DNA from: Hyperoodon ampullatus
Lineage: Eukaryota; Chordata; Mammalia; Artiodactyla; Ziphiidae
Reading direction: 5' to 3'
DNA length: 64,000 bases
NCBI GenBank assembly: GCA_949752795.1
Contig: OX457057.1
Span: forward strand, 101,769,513-101,833,512
The notes under the pieces are model-generated. The model was not told the DNA's origin. It did not search any database and saw only the letters and a list, made by a program, of their open reading frames with translations. Below, piece after piece: positions 10,686 through 22,965 of the stretch. Numbering within the stretch: the first letter of the stretch is position 1; every line of letters begins with the position of its first letter. Both the position numbers and the translations under genes were made by a program.

Positions 10686-12112
10686 GCCCTCTCAGCTCCC
10701 ATTCCTCGCCCCTGCCCCATGCCATCCTGAACGTTTTAGTATACTTATTCTATCCTTAAATATCTGCAAAGGATTTTAAAAGGAGGGGTGCCACACCCCC
10801 TCCCTAGACTGAACCAGCCCTGCCGTCGGTGAGGTACTGGATGCCCACTGGCTGCCTCCTGTGTAGGTGCAGGCTGGTTGTGCGTACCTCACCCACACCC
10901 TGCAGAGAGGGCCTTCTGGAAGAAAGGGGAGCCCAGGAGCTGAGGGACTGGGCTCACTCATTAAAGCTCCACAGCTGTGGTAAAATCAAGGCAAACACCA
11001 GACAGAAATGTGAAACCTCATACTGCTGGCAACAGGTGCCAGCAGGCTTGACCACCCTGAGGGGGAAGAGGAGATGGCAGATTCTCTGGGTTTGCTGCCC
11101 ACACCTTTTCCGTGTCATAGAACACGGGGAAGGGGTTACGCTGTTTTTAAGCTGAGGGGCCATGTGGCTTATTATTTTTATTAGTAGATTTTCCAATTTT
11201 TATACAACTCTCTAGACTTCCTGGCTGGAAAACTATTAAAATGAGTGAATGATCACCTGGCTTTCTAGGATATGGGTGGAAGTAATAAGATGAGGTTTAA
11301 AACTTGCTTGGCTACCCCCATGTCCCAAACCTTTTAAGAAAAAGCCGGCCGGAGGACCACCAAGGTGATAAACAGCAGGATCTTAAATTGGTGCTGTTTG
11401 GTGGAGGTGGGGCAGACTTGTGTCACTGGAAGGAACAATTTCTTTGCAGCTGAGAGAGCAATAACTAGCTCAAGATTATGCTGCAAGTTGGAAAGGTCCA
11501 GGGCTAGAGCCCAAGTCTTGGGACTCCCAGGCAGTGCTGTGTCCATTACGTCTCTGTTAGGATCCGGCTGGAAACTGGGCCACCTTGAAGCCACACTCTC
11601 TTCTCCAACAATGGGGAGAAGCAACATTCACGAGGGTAGGATCCTCTCTCTGGCCAGCTCCATCCACGTGGGGAGAACTGCCCCAGGACTGTCTGGCTAG
11701 AGCCTCAGGGAACTTACTGCTTCGACAGGGGTAGAATTTCTTGCCAAGTTCTGATCTCACCCTCTTGGGGCTCTCTCTGAAAGGACTGACTTGGCTCAGG
11801 GGCTTCGTGGAAGCATTCCGGGCCTGGCACAGTGAGCTGCTGGGAAGGCTTCCTCCAAGTTTTTCTTTTCTGTTTTGAACTCAGTGTCACTTTCAATATA
11901 CTCAACATCAAAAGCTTTTTGTCAAGAAGTTTCCCACCATCTTCCCCCATTTCCTTTCTGCCTGTTACACCCTGGGTGAGAAGCATGTATCCCCCCCACC
12001 ACATGCCCCCCAAGGACCCACAAAGGCGAGGTCTCGCAGCAGCCAACTGCCATTCTCCAGCCCACGCTGCCATGCAGCAAACATGCCAAGGGCCAAGCGT
12101 GACCTCACCCAC

Positions 12113-12263
12113 CTCTCTGAAGGATTTCTTTACCTCCACCAAGGAGTGCCAGTGTGCAATGGGCTTCCGCGGGTATGCCAGCATCTCGTTCCAGTGGTCC
12201 CTGCCCAGGCCTTCGGCACTGACCCCCACACGACAGACTCCTATGATCTCGTTGTGGCCCACT
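12113..12263 (-). CDS. SYT6: SYT6 exon: C2B C-terminal half
   Basis: The acceptor tctcccttag precedes a single base that completes a split Arg codon, followed by 50 codons starting [13 protein letters not shown] and ending VKKSFRE; the donor is GAG|GTGGGT. The exon holds the end of the C2B calcium-binding loop 3 (GHNE), the [13 protein letters not shown] helix region and the HWHSL form of the conserved WHxL motif that ends synaptotagmin C2B domains. At the fifth calcium-ligand position of loop 3 this protein has Glu where SYT1 has Asp; SYT3 shares this as I recall. The 151-nt length (phase 2 to 0) fits its neighbours. An open frame on the other strand here is only the antisense shadow. Confidence 0.95.
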
Positions 12264-13473
12264 CTAAGGGAGAAACAAAGGGCCTGGCATTGGTGACCAA
12301 ACATGCTCTCAGAAAGGGAAGTCCCGCGGTCTGGGTCTCAGCCCCCCAGGTCTAACTCAGAATACTGAGCTCTGTAAACAGATGCTTGGCAGGGCCTCAG
12401 GGTGCCAGCAGCAGTGAAATGCTGCCCAGACTCCTTGGGTGGACATTGGACACAGACAGATGAGCAAAAGGTTCTAAACTTGTTTGGAATCTCAGGAATG
12501 GTGCACAGATTGCCTGACTTTGGGGAGTGGGAGAGTTTAAGTCTCTTCCTTTATTTGACTCAGCGAGCACTTGAGACATTAGCCCTATTGGGAAATAAAT
12601 CAACCTGCTCTGAGTACCATTTCTCCATACCTAGTGGCTGTGATGTGATTTATTCACTCAGCAAGAACATCAATCATCACTCATATTTGTTCACCCAGCA
12701 TCTACTATGTCCGGGAACTTGTACTAAAGATCCTGGATTGAGGCTTTACTGCATGTTTTTTTTCTCCTTCAGTGAAAGTGACACCTGGAGAGAAGGAGTC
12801 ACAGTGGCTGAAGTAGTTGGAGAATGTGTTTGAGCCAGCCTTGACGGGGATGCAGGACTTGGAAAGTGGTAGAGAAGAAACACATACAAGGTGGGGGAAA
12901 TCAAGTTGGATGGATATGCTGGGTCCAGATCTGGAAGGAATTGAGAGTCCAGGGGAAGAGCTTGTCCAGACAGCAGGAGCTACTGATGGTTCTGGAGAGG
13001 GGCAGGCCCAGGAACAAAGTGGTCTTTTAGGAAGGTGCGCCTTGGTATGTTGGCTGGGTTGAGGCTGGAAGTGATGAAGGCAGGGGTCAGCTAGGAGGCT
13101 GCACAGACATCCCCAAGTGGGAGCGGTAGCAGCAGTGGAAATGGAGAGGACGGGGGGTGGGGGGGTGGGCGGGATTCTAAAGGACAGATGCCAGATGGAG
13201 GAATGGGAATAGTCGGGGGTGAATTCAGGGAAATTGATGGGTGGGGCAGCCCCTGATGGAAATGAGCCCATTGGGAAGTGAAGCTTGAGCTTCTACTTTG
13301 GCGGGGAATCCATGCTTTTCCTCAAACTCCTGTACCCTCCTTGGGTGGAGCCAGATTTGAGACCAATGAGTGTCTGAGCCATGAACCACAAGGTCCAAGG
13401 TCAAAGAGCCCTGTGCTGCACTGAGGTGGGGACGAGGGGCAGGGAATCGTGGCCCTCAGGGACCTGTACCTAC
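12264..13473 (-). other. SYT6: Intron within C2B coding region
   Basis: The donor is CG|GTAGGT at 13468-13473 and the acceptor is cccttag at 12264-12270. The intron is unique sequence apart from a G-rich run on the plus strand at 13152-13173. No other gene is seen. Confidence 0.85.
13152..13173 (+). repeat. G-run cluster (possible G-quadruplex)
   Basis: Four runs of three or more G lie within 22 bases on the template strand of SYT6. The motif is seen; folding is inference. Confidence 0.5.
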
Positions 13474-13645
13474 CGATCATAATCCATAACCGAGATGAGC
13501 AGGCTGACTTGATCCATATTCTCTGGGGGAATGTCAAAGATGATGGCCTCATTGTAGACTGGGTTGAGGGTGTTCTTCTTTATGGTGGTTTTCTTCTTCT
13601 TCAGTCTCCGCCCGTCACAAAGCAGGGACACTTTGACGTATGGAT
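13474..13645 (-). CDS. SYT6: SYT6 exon: C2B core with polybasic strand
   Basis: After the acceptor ttggcacag, two bases complete the Asp of SDPYVK. The exon then encodes 56 codons from [14 protein letters not shown] to MDYD, plus two bases of a split Arg. It contains the polybasic KKKK...KK strand that binds acidic phospholipids and SNAREs in synaptotagmins, the [14 protein letters not shown] core and the DYD pair that binds calcium in loop 3. Length is 172 nt (phase 1 to 2). It is the most recognisable synaptotagmin C2B segment in the window and matches SYT6 closely. Confidence 0.97.
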
Positions 13646-15714
13646 CTGTGCCAATGGGGGCAGTGAGAAGGGAAGGGAGCGTGTTAAACATATGTCCTTA
13701 AACATCATGTGCAGCAGAAGGATGGAAGCCCCAGACCTACTGTTATTCTCAGATGGCATCAGTGGGTTGTTAAAATAATTAACCACCTTGTATTTATGTA
13801 GCACACCTGTCTCTGCGGATGCTCTGTGCTTAATAAACAGAGTCTTTAGTGACCTCAGGCTTCTTAGGAGAGTGCTTAACAGACTTTCACTAATGGGGAA
13901 GCTGGCCCCAAATCAGACAGGATACTTGCCCATGGGTATGCAGTTCACGGCCCTAAATCTCAGCTCCGTGGTGGCTGGCTGGCTCCAAAGGGTGGGGAAG
14001 CTGAACAAAGGCACTCTGTTCCTTTCACCTACTTGGAGCCTTTTCTCTGGGGGGTCTTGTCAGCATTATTAACCAAAGCATAAAGTGGGTAAAAATAGAA
14101 TCGATGACACCCAAGGAGTAGCAATGAGACAGAGTAAATGAACAGCGACAGTCACGATGCTTGTCCGGTCCTCCCTACCTGAGGACAGGATTATGGGTCT
14201 CATTGTCCCATCAAGCTCATTTCCATTTGGCATCAGGGAGGGGGTAGGAGCCCTGCTCTCTGCCTCCCTGGAAGCTCTTTCCTGCCCACTCTGGGCAGTG
14301 GAGGAGCAGGGGGTCGTGGCCGGGGGAGTGAGTGAGGCAGCCTCCTGGGACTCAGGGTGACTGGCTGCCATTTCATCTCTCAGTGGGATCTTGGAATCTC
14401 TCCAGCCCTCGAGGAGATGTCTTTTTACTGACCTCCCATGCACCTCCCATCCTTGTCTCTTCTTTAGTTTTCTGAATGGGTATTTCATGGTCAGCTTCCT
14501 ACCCTGAAATTTTCTCCTCACCCAAGTGAAGTGACACCGATTGTATCTCATTGCTCAGGTGTCTCAGTCACCGTCATAATTGTTATTTATGCTGCACAAC
14601 TCAAGAAACGGGAGGACAACTCACAGGTAATAACAGCTTTTGAGACACTGATGTGCTGAGACACCTGCTTGCCCAGTAGCCAGGGCTCCTGTGACTCTGT
14701 CAGGAGGTGCGGACCAAGCAGCCGCTCCCAGATCCTCATTGACAGGCGTATGGCTCTATCTCCTGGGCACCCAAGTACCCAACGAGGCGCTCATGCTCCC
14801 TGGGGAATTGTTCAGGTGGCAGAAGAGGTGCACAGCTTTGGGGAAGCTACAGAGAGCCGTGACATGGGATCAGAAACTCAAGCCTTAAAGGCAGTTCTGT
14901 AGATGCCCACATGTGCTACGGACTCACCAACGTGACAGCAGCAGCTGTGCCTTAGCCATGGGGGCACTTGGGTTTATGGGGGACCTGGGGAGACCATGAG
15001 GTGTTTAATCACCCTGCTGTCTCTGACGACCCATTTGCAAGGGTTCTCTCTCAGGAGGATGTTCAGTAAAAAGGAAGGAGGGGTTCCTAGAACTGCTGTG
15101 AGATAGCTTTCTCGTGTCCGCAGGCTCCATTCTCTATGGATACGCCCCGGACAGTGTTGAGGTCCAAGCAGATGGGTGGGATAGCTACCTCCGAGACCTG
15201 TTGTTAACTTGGCAACCTCTATGCTCCTGAAGTGTGAACACTACCTTGGAAAGCATCTTCAGGCTTGAGGCTGCCCAAGTGCTGCCTCATCCCCTGACAT
15301 GCCTATTTCCATACACGCCCACAGCGGAGCAAACTTCCATGTCGCCAAGCTTGGAAAGATGTGACAGAGCCAGCTGTCCCACGGGCCACTAGGCAAATGC
15401 CTGATGATTAGCTGGGAGATTCTCAGCTTCCTTCCCCACCTCTATTCACTCGTATGAGGCGTATCTAATTTATAAAATCCAGTGGGTGTTTCCCTTGAAG
15501 GAACCCATACTCTCACCATCATCCAAGAGGCTAAGCAGAGAGAGGACTGTTCCTTAGGGTTTTTGCTCTAGGGCAGAAGCCTGTGCTTCTATTGGAATGC
15601 TGGCTCCAGACGACCTTTGAGGCCCTTTCCTCTCCAGCAGCCAATGATGTTTATGCAGCTGAGGGAGGAGGCACAACGACCAGCAGTGTGTTTCAGCCTC
15701 CTTGTCATGAGGGC

Positions 15715-15925
15715 CATCGTAATTCAGCATGCAGTATGTGCCAGGCACCACGCTAAGAGATTTACACGTATCATGTCGTTTAAACTTCATGTCAACCCTA
15801 TAAAATATTCATCATCCCCCTCTTATAGATAGGGAAATTGAGGTTTGAGAGATTAAGAAACTTGCCTAAGATTTCAACTTAGGTCTGACTCCAAAGTTTA
15901 CATTTGTAACCACTAGACTCAAAGC
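15715..15925 (-). mobile_element. MIR SINE, reverse orientation
   Basis: The series tatgtgccaggcaccacgct, then agatagggaaattgagg, then gtctgactccaaag is the near full-length MIR core read on the reverse strand. Confidence 0.75.
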
Positions 15926-16289
15926 AGTACGGACCAGATGTGGCAGAGATGGGTGTGTTTACCCACTCACCATCCCTTTGGGGTACACTGATCCTTATTA
16001 TTATTTTGTATTATTTTTTATTGCCATGGTTCTAGTGGATAGGCTTAAAGAATTGATTCACGACTAGTTTAGATCGAGGAGAATAGGAAGATCCTTGGTT
16101 TTAGAGGTCAAAGTCATATAAATCAAGAACAGGCAATTAATGAGCTCCATCCACTCCCTATTTTAGTCCAACATCAAAGCAGTCCGGGCTGAAGGCAACC
16201 TCAAACTTATCCTCCAAAACAGGAGATCTAGTTTGAGAGGCCCCTGGCAGGTGTGTCCCCACTGCATCACCCTCTGACAAAGTTCTTTA

Positions 16290-16410
16290 TCCTATAAATT
16301 CATTCATTCATTCATCATTCAATACATACTTATTCAATGCTTATTGTGTTCCATGAACTGTCCCAGACACTTGCTTACCTCAATGAACAAAATAGAAATC
16401 CCTAGCAAAA
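16290..16410 (-). mobile_element. L2 LINE 3' end with (ATTC)n terminus
   Basis: The (ATTC)n run at about 16299-16320 is followed by caatacatacttattcaatg and ctcaatgaacaaaatag, the reverse complement of an L2 3' terminus. Confidence 0.65.
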
Positions 16411-17835
16411 AAAGGACTGCTGAATTTTCAGAATCAAGCTGAGATTTAATACCAGATTCCAAACCCAGGTAGAAAAAAGAGGCAATCATGAGAGGAAGGT
16501 TAGAACTTAGCGTGAGAAAAGTCTCTCACCCCAACCCTCTGATGTGGAACAGCCTTTACGATTACCTTGGCGACTTCGCTGTAAGCTCTCTCTCTAGCAC
16601 ATCAATTTAATTACACCAGAGAAGATAGTGTGGGGACTTGGGTAGCAAAATCCTATTTCCTTCAGCAGTCTTGAGAGTCCTCAGTGAATTTCTGTCCCTG
16701 CACACACTTATTTTGATATTAAAATGAAATCTACATTGGTTGTGTTTTTGGAGGAAGCCAGCTTGTTGCTGCCTAAGAGCTTTGCACGTGTCAGAAGAGG
16801 CTCTTTAAGCTCCTCACCACATCCTGATGTGTGGTGGTAGCTTCAGTGGAAGGAGAGGCATCAGGGCAGGTGCTAGAGGCATGAGGTCAGGTGCTATCTG
16901 GGGCAGCTTTTGGCCTGGAAGGTATGAGTGTTGCAGAGAGACAGTGCAGGCTGGGAGCAGAGGCTCTGAGGGATTCAAAGCCACAACAGACACACCTTAC
17001 TTCAGCGTTTCTTGACCACCCTTCCCTGAAACCTCATATTTCAAGGCCTAATATCTCATCTTCTTCCAAATGCACCAGGTTGGGCCTGGGCCCAGATGTT
17101 TTCAGCTAGACGGTCACCTCTTTATGGCAACTGGGATTACACTAAGGAAATAATTAATGAGTAAAAGGAAAAATCTTCCATATACTCCCAGCCAAGTTCA
17201 GAGGCACCTCTGGAGTGGATTTATATTGCTAACTGGAATCTCCAGAAGAGTCTCTCGGGTAGGGGTCTAGGGAAACAAACCAAGCCTTTCCCTGCGTTTG
17301 CTACTGAGTGCGGCCCAGGCTGTTCTACGTGCCTGCTCTTTGGGATGCTCTACCCCATCCCTTGGACTAATGTGAGCCGACACGGGGAAGGAGGCTCCTA
17401 GGACTCCTCTGTTATATCAAAACTCAAAAACCTTCTCTGACAATGACTTGCAGAATCGTGGAAAAGGATCAAACCTCTGACACCGGGTCCAGCCTGTAGG
17501 CTCTGAGGCTGCATCCAAACAGGCATCTCCTCGGTTGCTAGAACAGGACTTCTTTCTCCTGCTGTACCTAGCAGCTCTCCTGGTGCTGAGACAGAGGCCC
17601 AGAGCCCTGCAGGAAAACCTCAAATACAAGTGCAGTTTGCTTTTCAGCGCCTCTGTTCCTTTGACTCAGTCTGCAGGGCTGCCGTCGCTGCATGGACCTA
17701 CAAACACTTAAGACACTCAAACTTGACATAACCCTTGGAAGCCCTGAGGTCTCACACAAACTAGAAAGATGTTCCTTAATTTTTTTCACCTATTTATTTG
17801 CTTCTTATTCTCTCCATCCTCAAAGAGAAAGAATG

Positions 17836-18085
17836 ATAGTAATAGCTAATATCTACTGACTGCTTATTATGTGTCTGGCACATCTCTAAGAATTTACATG
17901 AATTAACTTGTTTATCCTTAAAGCAACCTGTGTAAGTTTTTTTTTTTTTTTTTTTTTTTTTTTCAGATCAGGAAACCGAAGCATTACACCACAAGGAAGT
18001 GGCAGAACTGGAATTCAAAGCCAGGCCATTTGCCTGCAGGGCTGTGCTCCTGTTCGAAGAATACTGACAATTCTTCCCCCTTCTC
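17836..18085 (-). mobile_element. MIR SINE with expanded T tract
   Basis: A reverse MIR (gcttattatgtgtctggcac, then cagatcaggaaaccgaag) is interrupted by a 27-base T run at 17937-17963 where the MIR consensus has a short TTTT. It ends about 80 bases from a SYT6 exon. Confidence 0.75.
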
Positions 18086-18160
18086 TCTGAACATCTTTCC
18101 ACATTCTAATACCTAGGCCACTGGGAGGCCACTTGGCAAGCACTTGGGTAGGAGAGGTAC

Positions 18161-18281
18161 CTGAGTAGCCTGTGATGTCCATCGCCTTGAGGTTCCGACA
18201 TTTGATCACAGTGAGGGTGAGCCTGCCTGCTGTGGGCAGGTAGCAGAGGGAGAACATGATCTCTCCCAAATCCACGCTTTC
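18161..18281 (-). CDS. SYT6: SYT6 exon: start of C2B
   Basis: The acceptor tctgcttctttgcag is followed by 40 codons from [14 protein letters not shown] to [10 protein letters not shown], plus one base of the split Asp. It begins in phase 0, directly after the C2A exon ending YATS. It encodes the C2A-C2B junction, the first C2B strands and calcium-binding loop 1, where the Asp of AMD is the first C2B ligand. Length is 121 nt (phase 0 to 1). The donor GTACCT is only moderately strong. Confidence 0.96.
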
Positions 18282-19309
18282 CTGCAAAGAAGCAGACAAG
18301 AAGGCAGATGAAGGGCACACAGCTCCAGTGCAGCTGCAGGGCCACTCTGGAGCCCAGGAGAAGGCTCTCTGAGGGAGAGTGCTATGTCTTTAAGGTCTGA
18401 CGTTCTGGCCTCTATGCTGAGAGTAACTGGGTATAAAAGGCAATGATAACAACGTTGGCTCTTCAGCAGAATTTGTCCCCTTCAGTATTCCTTCTGAGCT
18501 CTGATCAGACTCTGGTCCTGGTCCTCCCCCTCCTGCTTTGGCCTCACCTGCCCTACCTATGCCCTTTGGCTGCAGCCTCCAGACCACCAGGCCTTTTAGG
18601 GCCCAGCCCTATTCTCCAACTTACCCTTCTCAGTCACTGGACCCCTTGACTCCCCACCCTGCCTGGCCTGGGGTCATGACAGTATTCTGTACAAGACCCA
18701 CTCTAGCCATCAGGGGTCCCCTCTCCCCACATATCTGGTTCTAGCTCTCAGCTCAGTCATTCTTTGTGAGTCCCTCTGCTTTGGCAGCTTCCTTGCCTCT
18801 CCTGAAACACATCTAGCACTCCAACTTCCAGGCTTCAGTGTGGAAGCACAGGAATCAGGACCTGCCCAGGATATGGTGCTGACCAAGAAGACGTACACTT
18901 GTCATTCCAAGTTTGTGCCAGGTCTTGGATCTGCTTTGTCCTTAAATGTGGTCATGCTTCAGAAGTGAACCCAGCATGGAGCACACACTCTGCTGCCTCT
19001 CCTGCCCCTAGAATCATCATGACCAGGGATCCCAATCCTAGGAAGTTTCTGAGCAACAGGGAATAGGAAAACGTCAAAGATGGTAAGCGTGTCCAGCTGT
19101 TGAATTAAACAGCACCCTGCTGGACTGCCTCCTCTTCCTGTGCCACGCCTGGTGGAGGAGGGTGCTATCACTGCAAAACCTCTCCCTCAGGCTCTGAGGC
19201 TGACGTGGGGCTCTAAGACATGGAGGTGTTTCCTCTCTTAAATCTCCCAGACCCAGGGTAGAAGAAGAGGAGGTCGGAGTTTGGGCTGGCTCTGATTTCA
19301 GATGCAGAT

Positions 19310-19625
19310 ATCCATTTGTTCACTCATTCAGTCAGTCAACAAGTAGTAATTGAGCACCTGCTACGTGCCAGGTGTTGCTCTGGGTACTGGAGATATGGAA
19401 AAGAACAAAATAGACAAAAATCGCTGCTCTAATGGAGCTTACATTTTAATAGGGCAAAGGACAAGAAAGATGGTAAGTAAGTTGGTAAAAAGGATCACGG
19501 AGAAAAAAATAAGGCAGGGAAACAGGATATGAAATGCTCATGGGTGAGGCCATAGTTGTTGAAATTTTAGACAGGCTAGCCGGGGAGGCCCCCTGGAGGA
19601 GGTGACTTTTGAGAAAGAGAGCAGT
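19310..19625 (-). mobile_element. L2 LINE 3' end, reverse orientation
   Basis: Starts cactcattcagtcagtcaac, then gtgccaggtgttgctctggg, gaacaaaatagacaaaaatc and aatggagcttacattttaat, a well-preserved L2 3' region on the minus strand. Confidence 0.8.
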
Positions 19626-19803
19626 CAAGGGTGGCTCCAAGGTTCTTGTCCCTTCTCGTCACAAAGAACCACCCTCTACTGGAGACTCCAAGAGACCCCT
19701 GATACTTGGCCTCACCTGGAGAATAACCCGCCACCCCTTCCAGAGCCTGTGGTCTCAATGCTCTCCCCTAGGTGGCACCGATACCCACCCTTTCCCTAGC
19801 CCA

Positions 19804-19970
19804 GGGCCTCTCACGTTGCGGAGCACAGGCTCCGGACGCGCAGGCCCAGCGGCCATGGCTCACGGGCCCAGCCGCTCTGCGGCATGTGGGATCCTTCCAG
19901 ACCGGGGCACGAACCCATGTCCCCTGCATCGGCAGGCGAACTCCCAACCACTGCGCCACCAGGGAAGCCC
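19804..19970 (-). mobile_element. CHR-1-type SINE lacking its A tail
   Basis: A reverse copy of the SINE body ends in the expected ccagggaagccc, but the other side stops at gggcctctcacg with no T run. No target duplication is visible, so it is truncated or rearranged at its 3' end. Confidence 0.88.
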
Positions 19971-20045
19971 CGGATTTGTCCTTTCTTAACCCACTGGTGA
20001 ATCAAATCCCAGGAGTAGCAGGTGAATCCTCCCGGCTCCCTGGGT

Positions 20046-20100
20046 GAAGAGGGGGAGGGGGCGGGGGTATTGGGGGTGGGTGTGAGGGGTGGAAGGGTGG
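20046..20100 (+). repeat. G-rich tract
   Basis: Several G runs of three to six bases occur over 55 bases, making a quadruplex possible. It is intronic. Confidence 0.5.
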
Positions 20101-20254
20101 TGTCTGGCTGGGGCAGAGCTGGACACAGCGTAGAGAGAGCTACCCCCACACCCCGACCCCAGCACAAGAGCCAAGACCAACACCCACGAGCTCCTGTGCC
20201 CCACGAAGCTCTTCTGTGACGGGCAGCTCCACCTCTGAGGCTCACAGCCACTGT

Positions 20255-20395
20255 GCAAGGCAGGGTGCATTGTCATTATTCCCTCCATCTCACAGAGAAG
20301 AACTCAGTGTTTAAACGTGGGTGTAAAGTCCCGACCAGGCTTGCGTGGCTGGTGGGAGACACAGCTGGACTCTGACCCTTAGGAGAGCAACGCCC
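20255..20395 (-). mobile_element. MIR fragment
   Basis: Reverse MIR core: ttgtcattattccctccatc, then tcacagagaagaactcagtg and ctggactctgaccctta. Confidence 0.55.
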
Positions 20396-20764
20396 TCCCA
20401 GCCCACCTAGGGAGCACCTCAAGGTAACCCTGGCTCCTCTAGACCTTAGACCACAACTTCACCTGTTCTTCTGTTTGTACTTGCTGAAAACCTGCTAGAG
20501 GCACCATGTTTAGTGGGGTATAACTGGTTAAAAGAAGGCACCAGGATCTCCCTCTCCCTCAGGGAGACACAGGAAGTGGCCCATGACAGGCGCTGTGGGT
20601 GTATGACTGTCCCCTCATGCAGCAGGGGTCGGGTCAGCAGTGCACCTGGCTGAATGTTCCATCTCTGGCGGGGGCACCGAGGTACAAGGAGGTCCCCAGC
20701 TCCCTTTATTTCCTTGTAATTCTCCAATCCTGCCCAGCCTTAGAGAAACCCTTTCAGACTCAAT

Positions 20765-20905
20765 AACAGGGATAAGAACCAAGGTTATTGCATGCGTACC
20801 AGGCGCCAAATCCTTTGCTAAATTATCTCCGTTGAGTCTCACCACAGCCCTGTGAAGTAGGTGATCTTAGTATTCCTACTGCACACAGGAGGAAATGACT
20901 ATTTG
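20765..20905 (-). mobile_element. MIR fragment, reverse orientation
   Basis: Contains gcgtaccaggcgccaaatcc, tgagtctcaccacagccctg and aagtaggtgatcttagtatt in MIR order. Confidence 0.7.
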
Positions 20906-20929
20906 GTGAAGTTAAGCCTTTCATAGGCC

Positions 20930-21400
20930 AGCGCTGCTGCTCGCACACTCTCAGTGGCTCCCCTTGTTCGGCTCCTGGAATCAAGGCCCATCTTCCCAGC
21001 TTGCATTCCGAACCCTCAACAACTGGGTCCTGTCTTCCCTCCTCACCTGATTATTTCTCTCTGTTCCTCTGTGACAACCCTCTGCTCCAACTGGCTGGTA
21101 TATCTTTGGTCCCTTTGGCCAAAATGCCTCCTCCTCTTATCTTTGCTTGGACAATCCCATGCGTCTTGTAGGGCCCAGGGCCATGCCCCTCCCAGGGATC
21201 CTCGCCCAGGGTCCAGCCCACACAGAACATATCTCCCCTACACCCCTGCAGCACTTTCTGTCCCTGAGCTGCTCACAGGTGTTACCGAGTCCCTGCCTTG
21301 CTGCAGCTGGGCCCTCCCATGCTGTCCAGGGACTGGAGGCCCCTTAGGGGCAGGGTCTTTGCTTTACACCTGCTATGCTTCAGGGGTGCCCGATAGCACA
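20930..21400 (+). mobile_element. L2 LINE fragment
   Basis: L2-like phrases occur in order: ctcagtggctccccttgttc, ctctgttcctctgtgac and gccccttaggggcagggtc. It is degraded. Confidence 0.5.
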
Positions 21401-22804
21401 AGAGGAGCTACACACATGCCCAGATCATGTTAGGGCCCTGGTAAGGAATCTGGAAGCTCCTAGGGCCCCCCTGTGAGGGGGTGAACAAAAGGCTGCTGTC
21501 ACTGTTTCCCCACATGGCTACTCTGGAGCCTTCGAAGGCTGTCTTGTCGCAGGAGTTGTGAGCTGATTGGTTTGTGAGCTTGGGAGACTTGCCTGGGGAT
21601 GTGGGAGATCCCTCAGGGTGAACGGGATCACCTGGGGTGCTATGGGCTGCCCTCAAGGATGGTTCCCTCCAGGGAGAGCACCGACCCAGCAGGCCCCCCT
21701 CCTTTTGTGGTAGAACTGTGGCAGCTGGGGGCACCCGTGGTGCTGAGTCTGCAGCGAGGTTTGGAACCCCCACCCCCATCTTGGTCTCTGCACTGAACAG
21801 TGAGCTCCACCCTCCATCGTTGGGCCCGGACAGGCAAAGGGAGTGAGCCAATATCCCCCTACGACTTGGACGCAGAGAGGAAACTGGGGCCGGGGGGCCC
21901 GAAGCCCAGTCCAGGACCTTCTGCTGTGGGTGATTGGGCCTCACTGGACCTGATGGCAAGATAGCTGCTCTTGGCTCCATGGATCAAGGTGGGTATTAAT
22001 TCCCCTGCACACGTAGGCAGGAGAGGACGGGTTATTTGATAAAGGAAAATAAATGGGTTACTTTTGAGTAAATAGATGGAGCTAAGCAAACAGAGTCAGC
22101 ATCTCCTGGTTGCCACCTTCCTCTCTGCAAAGCCAGGCCCAGCTTGACCCCATGGGCAGCCTTTCTGGGTTCTCTCGGCACCACCCCCTTTCTCAGGGGG
22201 TTTCGGCGCCAGATCCTGTGCACCTTGCCAGCCTTTTATCCTCATTAGGGATGTTTGCGACTTTGGCTTTAATAAAACCAGGGGTGACCAGGGGCTTCAG
22301 AACAGCCAGTGTATTATTGCTTTCATCTTCACCCTCTGTCAGGGGAGGCCGCCATAGGGCCCCTGACTGGTAATGAGCTCCCTGCTGCTGGGGAGGTCAC
22401 TGCTGTCCAGAAAGCAGCAGAATCCAAGTTGCCCCTCTCAACTGCTAACCCAGGGGCTGACAGGGTGGGTCTGAGCCCAGTAGCAGCTGGTAAGCGTCTT
22501 GGCTAATGCTTGCAGGGGGTAGCCCTGCAGCCAGGATGTCTGCTCCTGGAGCAGTCTGTCCTTACATGCATACAGCCTGTCCAGCTACATTGCCGCCCGT
22601 TATAGTAGCACTCTCCCCTGGCTGCAGTATCCAGGCGTCTGGGCAGGAAGATTTGTAAAGGCCCATCTATTGCACCACACTGCCCTTGCTGTCCCCAGCT
22701 GCCCATCTGCAACAGCTCATTAAAGCACTTCTCTCTCCTTGATGCACTCACACAGCCCTAGGCATAGAAAAAAAATTCCTATCCATGGACTGCCCTGGAA
22801 AGAG

Positions 22805-22965
22805 CAGTGAACCACAAGTCAGGAGACTTGGGCATTAGTCCCTCCAATACTAACTAGCCCAGAGATGTCGGGCTTATCATTTCACATCTCTGGGCTTTGG
22901 TCTGTAAAAATGAGGGCGTTGCACTAGATGTTGTAGTTTTAAGGTCCCTGCCAGCCATAAAAACC
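22805..22965 (+). mobile_element. MIR SINE
   Basis: Forward MIR: aagtcaggagacttgggcat, catctctgggctttggtctg and aaaaatgagggcgttgcact. Confidence 0.7.

Larger units (their letters stand above)
8546..12112 (-). other. SYT6: Intron between last C2B exon and cassette exon
   Basis: The intron runs from the donor GTGGGT at 12107-12112 to the cassette acceptor. It contains one intact SINE (9446-9662) and a MIR remnant near 10600. The rest is unique sequence with only chance open frames. Confidence 0.6.
13646..18160 (-). other. SYT6: Intron within C2B coding region
   Basis: The donor is CAG|GTACCT at 18155-18160 and the acceptor is at 13646. The intron contains two reverse MIR copies (15715-15925, 17836-18085) and an L2 end (16290-16410). 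The rest is unique sequence with no supported gene. Confidence 0.85.

Noticed and set aside
11714..12304. 196-codon minus-strand open frame taken as one exon
   Set aside because: Only 12113-12263 is synaptotagmin sequence. The rest reads through intron on both sides, past a good acceptor and donor.
17937..17970. T27 followed by CAG, resembling a splice acceptor
   Set aside because: It is on the plus strand, opposite to the gene, and is an expanded MIR internal tract.
21408..21980. 190-codon minus-strand open frame
   Set aside because: GC-rich chance frame with no domain, no splice-compatible ends and no similarity to anything I recognise.
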